NCBI RefSeq assembly: GCF_018129085.1
Contig: NZ_JAAGBB010000022.1
Span: 60,388 to 124,387 of the forward strand
Source: Plastoroseomonas hellenica
GTDB lineage: Bacteria > Pseudomonadota > Alphaproteobacteria > Acetobacterales > Acetobacteraceae
Reading direction: 5' to 3'
Length of the DNA stretch: 64,000 bases
The translations under genes and the position numbers were made by a program. The notes under the pieces were generated by a model that saw only the letters and a program-made list of their open reading frames with translations, was not told the origin of the DNA and searched no databases. Below are positions 31,536-39,932 of this stretch, one piece after another (position 1 is the stretch's first letter; the number at the start of each line of letters is the position of its first letter).

Positions 31536-32468
31536 TTATCGATAGATTGTCAAGTTTGGGTACTGCTCGGCCAGTGACCTCGCCTGCTGCACCCATTGCA
31601 AGCCCCAGTTCAGATAGTGGTCCGCAAGGTTGAACACCGTTCCGACCGAGTTCGGTGCGAAGCACCGGAAGCTGTAACCCTTCGCATCCTCCGACCAGGA
31701 GCCAAAACACGGCGTATCGCCAAGGTAGTGCGCAAGGGTGTTGAGTTCGTCCGCGCTCACCTTCCGCTCGCCAATGATGAAGAGTTCACGCGACATCTGA
31801 AGGTGCAGCAACAATCCGCCGCCAAGAAGAGGACAGTCGTCGACCGGGCTCAAGGAAAGCTTTCCACTGGCTATCGGGAGCCGCCAGATGCCAGCTTCCA
31901 GCGAACCAAGAAGATGGGCGTGATCGAAGTGGAGTTGCTCCATATCTGAATCAGACCACACGCTCGGAGTTCGGCGCGGCGGCTGCCGATGGAACTCCCC
32001 GCGCAGCATGTCGCGGAAGGATCGTCGCGAGGTTTGCCGTAACCCTTCCAGCAGAAAGGTCCCCGAATACAGCAACGCAGTTGCCGTGACGGCACCGAGC
32101 ACCGGCATCGTGGTTGGATGGATGAGCGCCTGAGACCAGATTTTCTTGCCTTGGGTGTCAATGGCACCAAGCATCGAAAGGCGATTCGCGTCCTGACGGC
32201 GGCGCGCGATCATGACCTGCTGATCCTTCGGTAGGGCCACAACGACACGCACGCGGTATTCGGGTGTCGGAAGGTGTTGCGAACGTAGAGTGCGATGCAC
32301 CAGCAGCTTCGCCGGGAGCGGCGCTTCGGGAACTTCGAAGAGGCGCGGCTCCACTGCTAACGTGGGATCATCATCGACCTCGACCAGCGATGCGTGATGA
32401 CGCTCGAGGCAGCGGCGCAGCTCCAGCAGGAATTGCTCAACCAGACCGCGTGAGTTGGTGTCACTCAT
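31536..32468 (-). CDS. Family-B hypothetical protein of the island operon (single unit)
   Basis: I recognise no named family. The 310 residues form one copy of a unit that is duplicated in 33476-35473. Shared landmarks are an N-terminal helix (LVEQFLLELRRCL), SMLGAID near 98-104, WSDSDMEQLHFD near 171-182, GGGLLLHL at 216-223, then LNT, FGSWSEDAKGYSF (255-267) and FAPN (270-273). The pattern of an LN turn, FG-aromatic strand and SFLPN-like strand followed by a helix resembles YbjN / secretion-chaperone-like folds, by eye only. No signal or membrane segment. Its ATG shares a base with the previous gene (TGATG), so it is coupled to a family-A protein. Confidence 0.85.
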   Translation of the reverse strand: MSDTNSRGLVEQFLLELRRCLERHHASLVEVDDDPTLAVEPRLFEVPEAPLPAKLLVHRTLRSQHLPTPEYRVRVVVALPKDQQVMIARRRQDANRLSMLGAIDTQGKKIWSQALIHPTTMPVLGAVTATALLYSGTFLLEGLRQTSRRSFRDMLRGEFHRQPPRRTPSVWSDSDMEQLHFDHAHLLGSLEAGIWRLPIASGKLSLSPVDDCPLLGGGLLLHLQMSRELFIIGERKVSADELNTLAHYLGDTPCFGSWSEDAKGYSFRCFAPNSVGTVFNLADHYLNWGLQWVQQARSLAEQYPNLTIYR

Positions 32469-33412
32469 CAAGCGGTGTCTCGCTGGAGATGGAGACCGAC
32501 ACCAGGCAACCAGAGATCCCCCGCGATCCAGTTTACTCTGTCGGCCATCTCGAGCGCGAGCATCCTCACTTCACCTGCATCGGCCTCATCAGTTGGCCAG
32601 AACATCCCGTAGACGAGCCGTGTGCCAAGCTCGCGCTTTCCCCAGGCCCCGAGCCTTGGCCAGAATCTCTCCTGCTGATGTTCGAGCGTGTTCAGCTTCG
32701 TGCACCACATAGTCAGGAGTTCCGACGGAGGCTGCCGCGGCGGCATGATGGTGACGCAGTAGCCTACCCCCGCAACGGGATGCTGAACGTCGGTGCGGAT
32801 GCTGATCAACGCGGTTTCCGCCTCGGGATCCACGATGCGCGTCGTGGCGCCAGAAGTCAGCGGCGCCTCGAATACCAGAGAAGCCGGCCCGGCGGTTGCC
32901 GGGAGCCCAAACTGTTGCTCCAGATAGTGGGCGACTTTCTCCAACCCCTCTGAAGGAAGCCGCGTCGCCCAGTGCCGGGGAACCCTGAACATCTTCCGTG
33001 ACGCCAGGCAGTGCTCCAGCGAGAGATCCATCAGCCCGATGGCGATGCCGAAGGCTCGCTGGTCGCTGAGCGCATTGAGCAGACGCCGAGCCTGCCAGTC
33101 CGGTTCCAGGAAGCCGTTGTCGATAGGATAGGTCGCACGGCATCCGGTGCTATGAGCATCGCGGAAGAAGGATCCAAAGACCGCGCGGCGATTGAGCCAG
33201 GCGATGCCGTCATCGTCGAAATCGGGCACAACCCCAGGCGTGAAGCGGCTTTCGACCATGGCGATGGAGGTCAGGCGACTATCCGCGCCACTGCTGGCAT
33301 GAAAGGTGAGCGTCGTGGTGCCTATGTCGGCGCTATGGCGATATCCGCCGGCAAATGGCTCGATATCCTGGCGCCCAGCCAGCGCCTCGGCGACGAAGTC
33401 GGCGACTTCCAT
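32468..33412 (-). CDS. Family-A hypothetical protein of the island operon (second copy)
   Basis: A 314-residue protein, paralogous to 35470-36411 and otherwise unrecognised. Shared features: ESRFTP (54-59), PDF, AWLNRRAVFGSFF (71-83), GCR (90-92), a middle helix-rich part with RHWAT, HPVAGVGYCVTIMPP, and a C-terminal part with an LN turn, LGAW and LVYGMFWP. The LN-fG-strand arrangement occurs twice, suggesting two YbjN-like domains. It begins with ATG 33412 (a GTG sits immediately upstream) and is followed by a family-B gene overlapping by one base, repeating the A-B order of the first half of the operon. Confidence 0.85.
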   Translation of the reverse strand: MEVADFVAEALAGRQDIEPFAGGYRHSADIGTTTLTFHASSGADSRLTSIAMVESRFTPGVVPDFDDDGIAWLNRRAVFGSFFRDAHSTGCRATYPIDNGFLEPDWQARRLLNALSDQRAFGIAIGLMDLSLEHCLASRKMFRVPRHWATRLPSEGLEKVAHYLEQQFGLPATAGPASLVFEAPLTSGATTRIVDPEAETALISIRTDVQHPVAGVGYCVTIMPPRQPPSELLTMWCTKLNTLEHQQERFWPRLGAWGKRELGTRLVYGMFWPTDEADAGEVRMLALEMADRVNWIAGDLWLPGVGLHLQRDTA

Positions 33413-33475
33413 CACGCTGCACCTATATTCCGGGTAGATGCGAGCATCGCCGGGCTGTCTCCAGTCTGCGGAGCA

Positions 33476-35473
33476 TCACGTTCCTCCGAAGATCTGACGG
33501 TAGGATCGAGCCAACACCTCTGCACCGGTGGCGCGCTTGATGCTCCAGCCCACCCAATGATGGTCGAAGCCGGTCACGGGCTGTAGGATATTCGGCAGAA
33601 AGCTCTGGAAACTGCAGCCATCCGCGTCATCCACCCATGCGCCGAAGGTAGGTTCCTCGCCGGTGAGGAACTCAACGCCGTTGAGCTGCATCGCAGTGAC
33701 TGGATGGCCGTCGATAGTGAGAACGGCACGCGGCAGGTGAAGCTGCGACAATAGGCCGCCACCGAAGTGGGGATGATCATCGATCGAGGTCAGCGACAAT
33801 GTCGCGACTTCCACGCCAACAGGCAGGCGCAGTGTCCAGCTTCGCTCTCCCAGCGACGACGACCCGTGACGCGCGTTGTCGACATGGAGGCGCTCCAGCT
33901 CCCTGCTCGTCCAGGCGCTTGGCGAGTGAGGCGTTGGTTGCGCTTCCTGCTGCCGCGTGAATAGGCGACGCAAGGCGGTGAACGGGGTGGGTTTCTGAGC
34001 GGATCGCAGGAATTCCAGAACGGACGGAGCAGCCTGCATCATTGCGACTGCGGTCATCGCCGCGAGTGGCTTCAGGTTGTCGTGCCGGATGATCCCGTGG
34101 ACGGCGAGGCTTACAGCCCCGGCCGTGACGATGCCGAGGGTTGCGAACTGGTTCGGGTCGCGACCGCTCCGGGTCAGCAGCTTACCGGCCTCCGCCGGCA
34201 GCATGATCTTTGCCACCATGTGGCATTCCGTCTCGAGAATTCCATCCATATCCGATGGCGGGGGTACCACGAGCGTCATGGAGTGCTCGGCGTTGGGCAC
34301 CGCAAAGTTGCGCGCAGTCGGATTGTTGCTCGGGACCTCCTTGAGGGAAGCGCCGAAGAACTCCTGAAGCCAGAAGCGCAGCTCCGCCAGGAAAAACGCG
34401 ACCAGATGCCCTTCGGGAAACGTCGCGCCGGCCTCTCCCGCAGCTGGTGAGGAGGGAAACCGGAATCCGGGAACGAAGCCTGGTCCTTGCCGCTCGCCTG
34501 GTCGCAATTCTTCTGCGCTGTCGCTGTGTCCGTGATGCCAAAGACGGCTATCGGACGTGTCTTCCTCGGCAGCCGGCTCAGCGCCAAGCCAGGTGGCGTG
34601 AGCAGTCTGCGCGATGCGAATCGCGCCGGCTGCGCGCCGAAGGCTCCAACTCGCCCAATGCTCCTCGAACTCCGGAAGCTGCTGCAGACTGTTCGGCAGG
34701 AAGGAGAGGAAACAGTAGCCGTTGGCGTCGGTCGTCCAGGCGCCGAAGGCCGGCTCCTCGGTTGCCAGCATTGTCTCCGTGTTGAGGTCGGGCACGGGCA
34801 CCGCGACGCCGTCGACGATGAAGAGCTCCGCCGGGACACTGACCCGCGAAAGCAGCCCACCACCGAAATACGGATGGTGGTCCTCAATGGTCAGTGACAA
34901 GGACATGGGGCCGAGCGTCTGTCGCCATTCGCCGGGTGCCAGGGAGCACCCGATGCGGTGGCCGAGGTCGAAGTGCAACTGCGCGAGATCCAAATCCGAC
35001 CAGGCGCTCGGGGAGGCGGGGGCGGAAGGCGCCTCCGGCTCCTGCCTCCGCTGCAGATGATCAAGGACCGACGGGCCTGTATGCAGCAGCGATGTGGCCA
35101 GGATGCCGGCCAAGGTTCCGGGTGAGCTCGGCTCGATGAGCATCGAGGAGGAAACGCTCCGACCGTGACGGTGGATGGCGCCGAGCGTCGCGAAACCGTC
35201 CAGGCCCGGATCGCGGCGCAGCAGCTCTTCCTCCGCGCCCGCTGGCAGCTTCGTACTCGCGATCACCCGATACTCGCCGAAGGGAAGCAAGGACGACCGC
35301 GGTGTGGGAAACAGCGTCAGCGACGTCTCGAGGCTGGCTTCAGGCACGGCGAAACGGCGCAGACCGGATGCCGCGCGCGGGACTTCTTGCAGCGAGGCGC
35401 TCGCCGTTGAAAGGGCCCGACGCAGCTCTGCCAGGAAGCTCTCGACGAGGTCGGTATCGGAAGAGAGGCTCAT
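33476..35473 (-). CDS. Family-B hypothetical protein, tandem duplicated (665 residues)
   Basis: Two full family-B units in one chain: residues 1-295 and 353-665, joined by a charged, proline-rich linker of about 55 residues. In unit 1, FATLGAI is at 94-100, SAWSDLDLAQLHFD near 156-169, FGGGLLSRV at 203-211, FGAWTTDANG at 243-252 and SFLPN at 257-261. In unit 2 the equivalents are FATLGIV, SAWTSRELERLHVD, FGGGLLSQL (570-578), FGAWVDDADG (610-619) and SFLPN (624-628). The conservation of these blocks across three units implies a selected fold or binding site. No catalytic triad is obvious. The start overlaps the upstream family-A stop (ATGA). Base composition is visibly lower in GC than the flanking core genes. 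Confidence 0.88.
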   Translation of the reverse strand: MSLSSDTDLVESFLAELRRALSTASASLQEVPRAASGLRRFAVPEASLETSLTLFPTPRSSLLPFGEYRVIASTKLPAGAEEELLRRDPGLDGFATLGAIHRHGRSVSSSMLIEPSSPGTLAGILATSLLHTGPSVLDHLQRRQEPEAPSAPASPSAWSDLDLAQLHFDLGHRIGCSLAPGEWRQTLGPMSLSLTIEDHHPYFGGGLLSRVSVPAELFIVDGVAVPVPDLNTETMLATEEPAFGAWTTDANGYCFLSFLPNSLQQLPEFEEHWASWSLRRAAGAIRIAQTAHATWLGAEPAAEEDTSDSRLWHHGHSDSAEELRPGERQGPGFVPGFRFPSSPAAGEAGATFPEGHLVAFFLAELRFWLQEFFGASLKEVPSNNPTARNFAVPNAEHSMTLVVPPPSDMDGILETECHMVAKIMLPAEAGKLLTRSGRDPNQFATLGIVTAGAVSLAVHGIIRHDNLKPLAAMTAVAMMQAAPSVLEFLRSAQKPTPFTALRRLFTRQQEAQPTPHSPSAWTSRELERLHVDNARHGSSSLGERSWTLRLPVGVEVATLSLTSIDDHPHFGGGLLSQLHLPRAVLTIDGHPVTAMQLNGVEFLTGEEPTFGAWVDDADGCSFQSFLPNILQPVTGFDHHWVGWSIKRATGAEVLARSYRQIFGGT

Positions 35474-36411
35474 TCGGCTTCATTCAATGGCATCAGCCCA
35501 GTGCCCGGTTCCCAATGCGTGTCCCGGATCCATTCGGCGCGCCAGATCATCCATCGCGCGATCCGATCGAGCATCGTCGCGCTCCCTTCTTCCGCCGGGA
35601 TGAACAATCCATAGACGATCTCCGCCCCGCCACCGCCGCCCCGCAACGCCCAGGCACCGAGGCCTGGCGGGAAGTCCGGTATCTCACGGTCCAGCTCGTT
35701 CAGGACTGCGCACCATGCATCCCCCGGTTGCCAAAGTGGCAAAGGCGGCAGGGTCAGTGTCGCGAGATAGCCGGTGCCCGCCAGCGGATGTTCGATGCCC
35801 GTGGTGATGTTGATCACCGCGTCATCGCCACCCTGCAACATGCCCAAGCCATCCAGTGCCACCGGGATGTAGAGCCAACCGGGGTGAGCGCGCGCGACCT
35901 GGCCCTCCTCCTCCAATCTCCGGGCAACCCCCTCGAATGCCGTATCGGCAAGCGGCGTCGCCCACTGGCGTGGAGGGTCCAGATCGTCACGTGCGGCAAG
36001 GAACTCCGCCTTCGACACTTCGGCCCTGGCCGTAACGAAGCCAAGCAGGCCCTGCAACCGGAAGGCCGTGACCAAATACTCTGCGATCCACCCGGCATCC
36101 TGTTCCTGCTCGCGCAGCGGGAAAGCCAGCCGGCAGCCGAGCTGCCCATCCATCAGGAAGAAGGCGCCATGCACGCTCCGCCGGTTGAGGCGTGCGATCC
36201 GTTCCGCGCTGAAATCAGGCGTCAAGTCCGGAGTGAAGCGCGACTCGATGGTGGCGACCGTCACAGGGGCTGATGAACCAGCTTCCGTCCGGAAGATGAG
36301 CTCCGTCACGATGGCCTCGTCGGCCATCGCCTGGTGAAAGCCGGTTTCGGTCTTCTGAGTGCCGTCGAACGATAGCAGATGTTCCTCAACGAGCTGGATG
36401 ACGTCCTTCAA
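35470..36411 (-). CDS. Family-A hypothetical protein of the island operon (first copy)
   Basis: A 313-residue protein, first gene of the four-gene leftward operon. It begins at a TTG; no ATG is available in frame before residue 29, and the conserved N-terminal helix MKDVIQLVEEHLL argues for the early start. Family-A blocks: IESRFTP (55-61), PDF, ARLNRRSVHGAFF (73-85), GCRLAFP (92-98), HPLAGTGYLATLTLPP, then VLNELD, LGAWALRGG and IVYGLFIP, ending with a tryptophan-rich helix. By eye this is two YbjN-like domains, and no function is known to me. The next gene overlaps by four bases. Confidence 0.83.
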   Translation of the reverse strand: MKDVIQLVEEHLLSFDGTQKTETGFHQAMADEAIVTELIFRTEAGSSAPVTVATIESRFTPDLTPDFSAERIARLNRRSVHGAFFLMDGQLGCRLAFPLREQEQDAGWIAEYLVTAFRLQGLLGFVTARAEVSKAEFLAARDDLDPPRQWATPLADTAFEGVARRLEEEGQVARAHPGWLYIPVALDGLGMLQGGDDAVINITTGIEHPLAGTGYLATLTLPPLPLWQPGDAWCAVLNELDREIPDFPPGLGAWALRGGGGGAEIVYGLFIPAEEGSATMLDRIARWMIWRAEWIRDTHWEPGTGLMPLNEAE

Positions 36412-36755
36412 GGCCTGTCACTCCCACCGCCGCGTCCTTTGCGCGGCAGTAGATTTTCATCCAGAGAGCTTACCAGCAGGTTCAGGAGAACAAGATCCTG
36501 GTCCAGGATAGGGCATGACCCAAGCGATTGCGTCCATCTGTGTGTGCAGCCCAGGGGCATGACTTTTCACCGCGGATTCACTCCAAATGACGGCGCCCGG
36601 CGCGCCATCCAGTTTCGGCAGCAGATCCAGTATGGAACATACCGGGAACTTCCGTTGAAGGAAATCCTCTGTCTCGATCGAAGTCGGATATCTGCTCGTG
36701 CTTGCCCAGGGCAAGCACGAGACAACGACACTGCCCTGACGTAAGGCGTGGCCGC
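36412..36755. other. 344-base gap between the phage-like gene and the family-A/B operon
   Basis: No convincing gene. It holds the upstream region of the leftward operon and the downstream region of the phage-like gene. Visible structures are a 15-base dyad ATCCTGG-T-CCAGGAT at 36495-36509 (about 85 bases upstream of the operon start, operator-like) and a long palindrome at 36695-36721. Composition is less GC-rich than the core genome. Confidence 0.6.
36695..36721. terminator. 27-base near-perfect palindrome
   Basis: Arms of 13 bases, CTCGTGCTTGCCC and its exact complement, flank one central base. It lies 35 bases downstream of the phage-like gene's stop codon. As RNA it would fold into a 12-pair stem with a 3-base loop in either direction, so a bidirectional terminator is the simplest reading. 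As DNA it could also be a binding or recombination site. Confidence 0.6.
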
Positions 36756-39008
36756 TCATCGCGGCGCGGTTTGCGGCCTCTCCGGCTCCGGGCTCGGTAA
36801 GCCTGCCAGGGCCCCCGATCCGGCGGTTGCAGCGAGGAGGGGCAGTGGGATCTCGTTGCGCCAGTATCTATGCGCGGCCTCGGTCGGTGAGATCCGGAGG
36901 GCGTGGGCGGCCCGCGCGAAGCGCTCATTCAGGACGCCAACCTGCGTCAGATGCGGGCTTGCCAGACCGGTATCCGCGCCGAAACGGAACCACAGCAACG
37001 CATCTGTCTGCGCTGGGGTGAGACCCAGCCGCTCCGCCGTCTGAGTCAGAATATCATGATAGAAGGTATATTCGCTCGGCACGTGCAGTCCATTGACGCG
37101 CTGACTACGCGGGCCCCTGACGAGTACCTCGCGAAGCTGTTCAGCGGTCATGCCGCCTCCGCCATTCCGATAGGCGGCACGGTAGCTTTGATAGCCTGCT
37201 TCCGTGGCGAAGGACGCGCGGGGCAGGGCGCCCGGAGCGACCTCGTTGAACATCATGCTGATGTAGCGGACCTTATTCGAGTCGATCGGTACCGCGGTAC
37301 TGTCGCCGGTAAGGGCAGACCGGTAGGTGAGCAGCTTCGGGTGGCGTGACAGCGTCCAACCGCTTCCCAGCGCCCTTTGCACCAGGGGCGAATGCCGGCT
37401 AGGCATGATGTTGAAGCCGGCTGTCAGTTCGTCAGCCATCGCCTCGCTGTCGATCGGCCGGCCGGCACCGAATCGGTTTCCGTAGAGAGCGGCACTGCGC
37501 TGGCCGGCCCGCGTGTTGGTGACCGGGCTGGTCGCGGCAAGAAGCGCGGCTTCCTGCTCCAGGCGGTCCCTCGCGGCATGCGGAGACAGGCCCGCGTCAA
37601 GTATGGAGTCATAGGCCGGCCGCATGTTGTAGTGCTCCGCCAGTCGCGCCGCACTGATCTGTTCGGTCGTGGCGCCAGGCACATGCTCGCCCCGCGCCAG
37701 ACGCACAACGACGGGGTCGAGAGCCTCCGCGAGGCGGTCGACGACCTGATTCACATGCGGCCGCAGGACCGCGAGATCGCCGCGGCCGCTCAACCTGTGG
37801 CCATGCGGTAACCATAGCCCGGGCGCGAGATTATCGAGACGTGTCGCATCCAGATCGCGTCCCATGATCTGCGGTACGTTGAGTGCGTCCCATGGCATCG
37901 GCTGACGAAGGGCACCCGGCTGGTCCGGCAGTGGCGGGCGTCGATGGGCCGGTGTCGCCGTCCACTCCGCCAAGTATTCCGTCACGATTCTTGAATCCCG
38001 TGCCGCCTGCGGAAGCGCCAGCCCAGGCACTCGTGGGATGAAGACCGCAGAACTCGGCCGCACCAGCCTCTCCCACGCCTGCTGCGCGGTCATGCGCGGC
38101 TGACCCGTGCTGGACCCGATAATGATGGCGGGCGCGGCGAGGGAGTTGGGTACTGACGACGGCGCAGCCGGGCTGGTCGGCGCGCCGGCCAGTGCCGTTG
38201 GTGTCGTCGCATCGGCAGGCATATCCGCAGGAGGGTGCACAGCGTCGTCGCCATTGCTGCGTGGCGCCGGGGCTGTGTCATTGGCTGCAGTTTGTTGGGC
38301 GCGAGCCGTCGTCCTCTCCGACTGCCCAGCCTGCTGCACAGCAACGCCTGCCGCGGTGTCTTGTCCATGCCCTGCAGAACGCGCTGTGGCTGCCGCCGCA
38401 CTGCCGGCGCGGTTGCGCATGAGGACAAGAGGAAGTGCACCGCCCAGGGCGCCGCCCAGGAGCGAGGCCGCCAAATCCGCGGCGGCGCTGTCCGGCGCGA
38501 CTTCACGCGCCACGCCGCCCGCGAAGCCGGCTGCGGCCGCACCTGTGGCCTGCGCGGTCGGGGCAGTGGTGAGCGTCTGGCCGATGAGTGGGATGATCTC
38601 ACCAGCTCCGCGCACGAGCGTCTGGCCGGCCCCATACATCGTGGCGGCGCCGGCCAGTTCCTGGACGACGCGTCCTGTGATGCGCTCCTGCGCGGTCTCG
38701 GCGCGCGGGAGGCCGAGCCGATCCAGAATTTCCGCGACCACTTCCCCCTGAGGTCGAAAGAGCGGCTGCCGCTGTTGATCGGTGATGAGACCCGAGAGCG
38801 GCGGGGCGGGCCTGAGCGCATCGTAGAGCCGGTTCACCGGATAGGCTGCGGCGTCAGCCAAGGCCACCGGCAGCCCCAATAGCCCCTCGATGACATTGCG
38901 AGTGCCGAGCCCGAGAGGCCGGAGGGGACCGCCCCGATGCTCGGGATCCATCGTGGGTCTATGACGATCGTCCCGCACGGCGTCGGGATCGGACACGGGA
39001 TTGCTCAT
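36756..39008 (-). CDS. Phage virion/ejection-like protein (750 residues)
   Basis: Large cytoplasmic-looking protein. The start ATG 39008 has GGGAG five bases upstream; ATG 39011 is adjacent. Near the N-terminus (about 34-60), GTRNVIEGLLGLPVALADAA resembles internal virion or DNA-ejection proteins of phages, followed by glycine/alanine-rich amphipathic helices (residues 120-210) that could insert in membranes. A low-complexity proline/alanine/threonine stretch occupies about 220-310. The C-terminal 400 residues contain TYRSALTGDST, STAVPIDSNKVRYISMMFNE and an end section (SPHLTQVGVLNERFARAAHA, then AAHRYWRNEIPLPLLA) reminiscent of phage large polyvalent proteins. No lysozyme or toxin motif is recognised. 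It is isolated, with no capsid or tail genes nearby. Confidence 0.75.
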   Translation of the reverse strand: MSNPVSDPDAVRDDRHRPTMDPEHRGGPLRPLGLGTRNVIEGLLGLPVALADAAAYPVNRLYDALRPAPPLSGLITDQQRQPLFRPQGEVVAEILDRLGLPRAETAQERITGRVVQELAGAATMYGAGQTLVRGAGEIIPLIGQTLTTAPTAQATGAAAAGFAGGVAREVAPDSAAADLAASLLGGALGGALPLVLMRNRAGSAAAATARSAGHGQDTAAGVAVQQAGQSERTTARAQQTAANDTAPAPRSNGDDAVHPPADMPADATTPTALAGAPTSPAAPSSVPNSLAAPAIIIGSSTGQPRMTAQQAWERLVRPSSAVFIPRVPGLALPQAARDSRIVTEYLAEWTATPAHRRPPLPDQPGALRQPMPWDALNVPQIMGRDLDATRLDNLAPGLWLPHGHRLSGRGDLAVLRPHVNQVVDRLAEALDPVVVRLARGEHVPGATTEQISAARLAEHYNMRPAYDSILDAGLSPHAARDRLEQEAALLAATSPVTNTRAGQRSAALYGNRFGAGRPIDSEAMADELTAGFNIMPSRHSPLVQRALGSGWTLSRHPKLLTYRSALTGDSTAVPIDSNKVRYISMMFNEVAPGALPRASFATEAGYQSYRAAYRNGGGGMTAEQLREVLVRGPRSQRVNGLHVPSEYTFYHDILTQTAERLGLTPAQTDALLWFRFGADTGLASPHLTQVGVLNERFARAAHALRISPTEAAHRYWRNEIPLPLLAATAGSGALAGLPSPEPERPQTAPR

Positions 39009-39204
39009 CATATCTCCCAGGGGCTGAACCCGTTCGGCTATCCAGAGCGCAGGGGAGAGGGGCAAGCGGCAAGAACGAAAGGCGCACAAGATTCACCGCC
39101 GACGCATGGGTACCGGACCATGCTCGTGCTGCAGTGGAACTTGTCGGGGAACTGGAACTGTCCGTCAGCGCAGTACCGGTGAAGCGGGTTAGTTGACGTG
39201 CATT

Positions 39205-39470
39205 GAGAAGAAGCAGAGGCGCATGGAGCGCGCCGAGATCGGCGACGCCGAAGCGCCGCGCGACGGCGGCGGAGGTGAGAGGGATGAGCTCAACGAAGCC
39301 CATCACCGCCGCAAAAAACCATGCTGCCCCGCTCGCTCGGCATCATGTGGCGAAGAGGGCGAGGGCTATCGCGCGAACCAGGGAGATCAGGAACTGCGCC
39401 GCGTGCGATGCGTTCTCGCCGAGTGGCCGGGGCGAAGCCCGGCGAATCCGCTCTTGCCGGGGACCTCGCG
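39205..39470 (-). pseudogene. Decayed fragment of an MFS transporter gene
   Basis: On the minus strand the stretch encodes, in shifting frames, pieces of an MFS protein: LVRAIALALFA, then VMGFV, then IPLTSAAVARRFGVADLGAL. These match the intact transporter at 52059-53252 (IRTVAIALFAS, VMGFVWLGTIPLTSAAIARRFGVADLGAL). DNA similarity over 39205-39322 with about 52222-52342 is high, with small indels and an altered F-V-(W/stop) region. Similarity stops abruptly near 39205, so the rest of the gene was lost where the island begins. Confidence 0.8.
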
Positions 39471-39472
39471 CG

Positions 39473-39769
39473 ATGGACTTCGTTGAGATCATCGGAGGGC
39501 TGGCGGCCCTCTGCTCGGTCACCAGCTTCGCGCCACAGGCAATCAAGATCATCCGCAGCGGTGACACGGAAGGCCTGTCGGTCGCGATGTACGCCTTGAC
39601 CGTTCTCGGCTTCAGCCTGTGGCTTCTCTATGGCGTGCTCCAGGGGCAATGGCCCTTGATGGTCACCAACGGGTGTTGCCTGGCGCTGTCGCTACTGATC
39701 CTGATCATGCTGCTCTTTCCCGCGGCGCGTCGGCGTGCGCGCGCAGTTGCAGAGTCCGGGACGCGCTGA
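39473..39769 (+). CDS. SemiSWEET family sugar transporter
   Basis: A 98-residue membrane protein with three helices, which would dimerise to form a sugar pore. The PQ-loop motif is at residues 21-22 (SFAPQAIKIIRSGDTEGLSV), followed by LTVLGFSLWLLYGVLQGQWP and a third hydrophobic segment (NGCCLALSLLILIMLLFP). A basic C-terminal tail follows. Substrate unknown. It starts just beyond the MFS remnant, on the opposite strand. Confidence 0.9.
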   Translation: MDFVEIIGGLAALCSVTSFAPQAIKIIRSGDTEGLSVAMYALTVLGFSLWLLYGVLQGQWPLMVTNGCCLALSLLILIMLLFPAARRRARAVAESGTR

Positions 39770-39932
39770 CCTCTCGGGTCAGGCTGTCCCCATGCTGATC
39801 ACGGCTCGGTCAGGAAGGCTTCCGGCCGCTTTTCCGGCCGTCGCACGCAGCAGCCGCGTTGGCTCGTGACCAAGGTCTCTGCGTCCGCTCCGCCGGCAGT
39901 GCTACTCGCGCGGCATTGCGGAGGTCGAAGGC

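Noticed and set aside
31536..39008. Complete prophage or gene transfer agent
   Set aside because: No terminase, portal, capsid, tail or integrase sequence is present; only one phage-like gene was recognised.
31495..39205. Integration at a tRNA gene with attachment repeats
   Set aside because: No tRNA or matched direct repeats are visible at either edge; the only tRNA lies at 20977-21049, far away.
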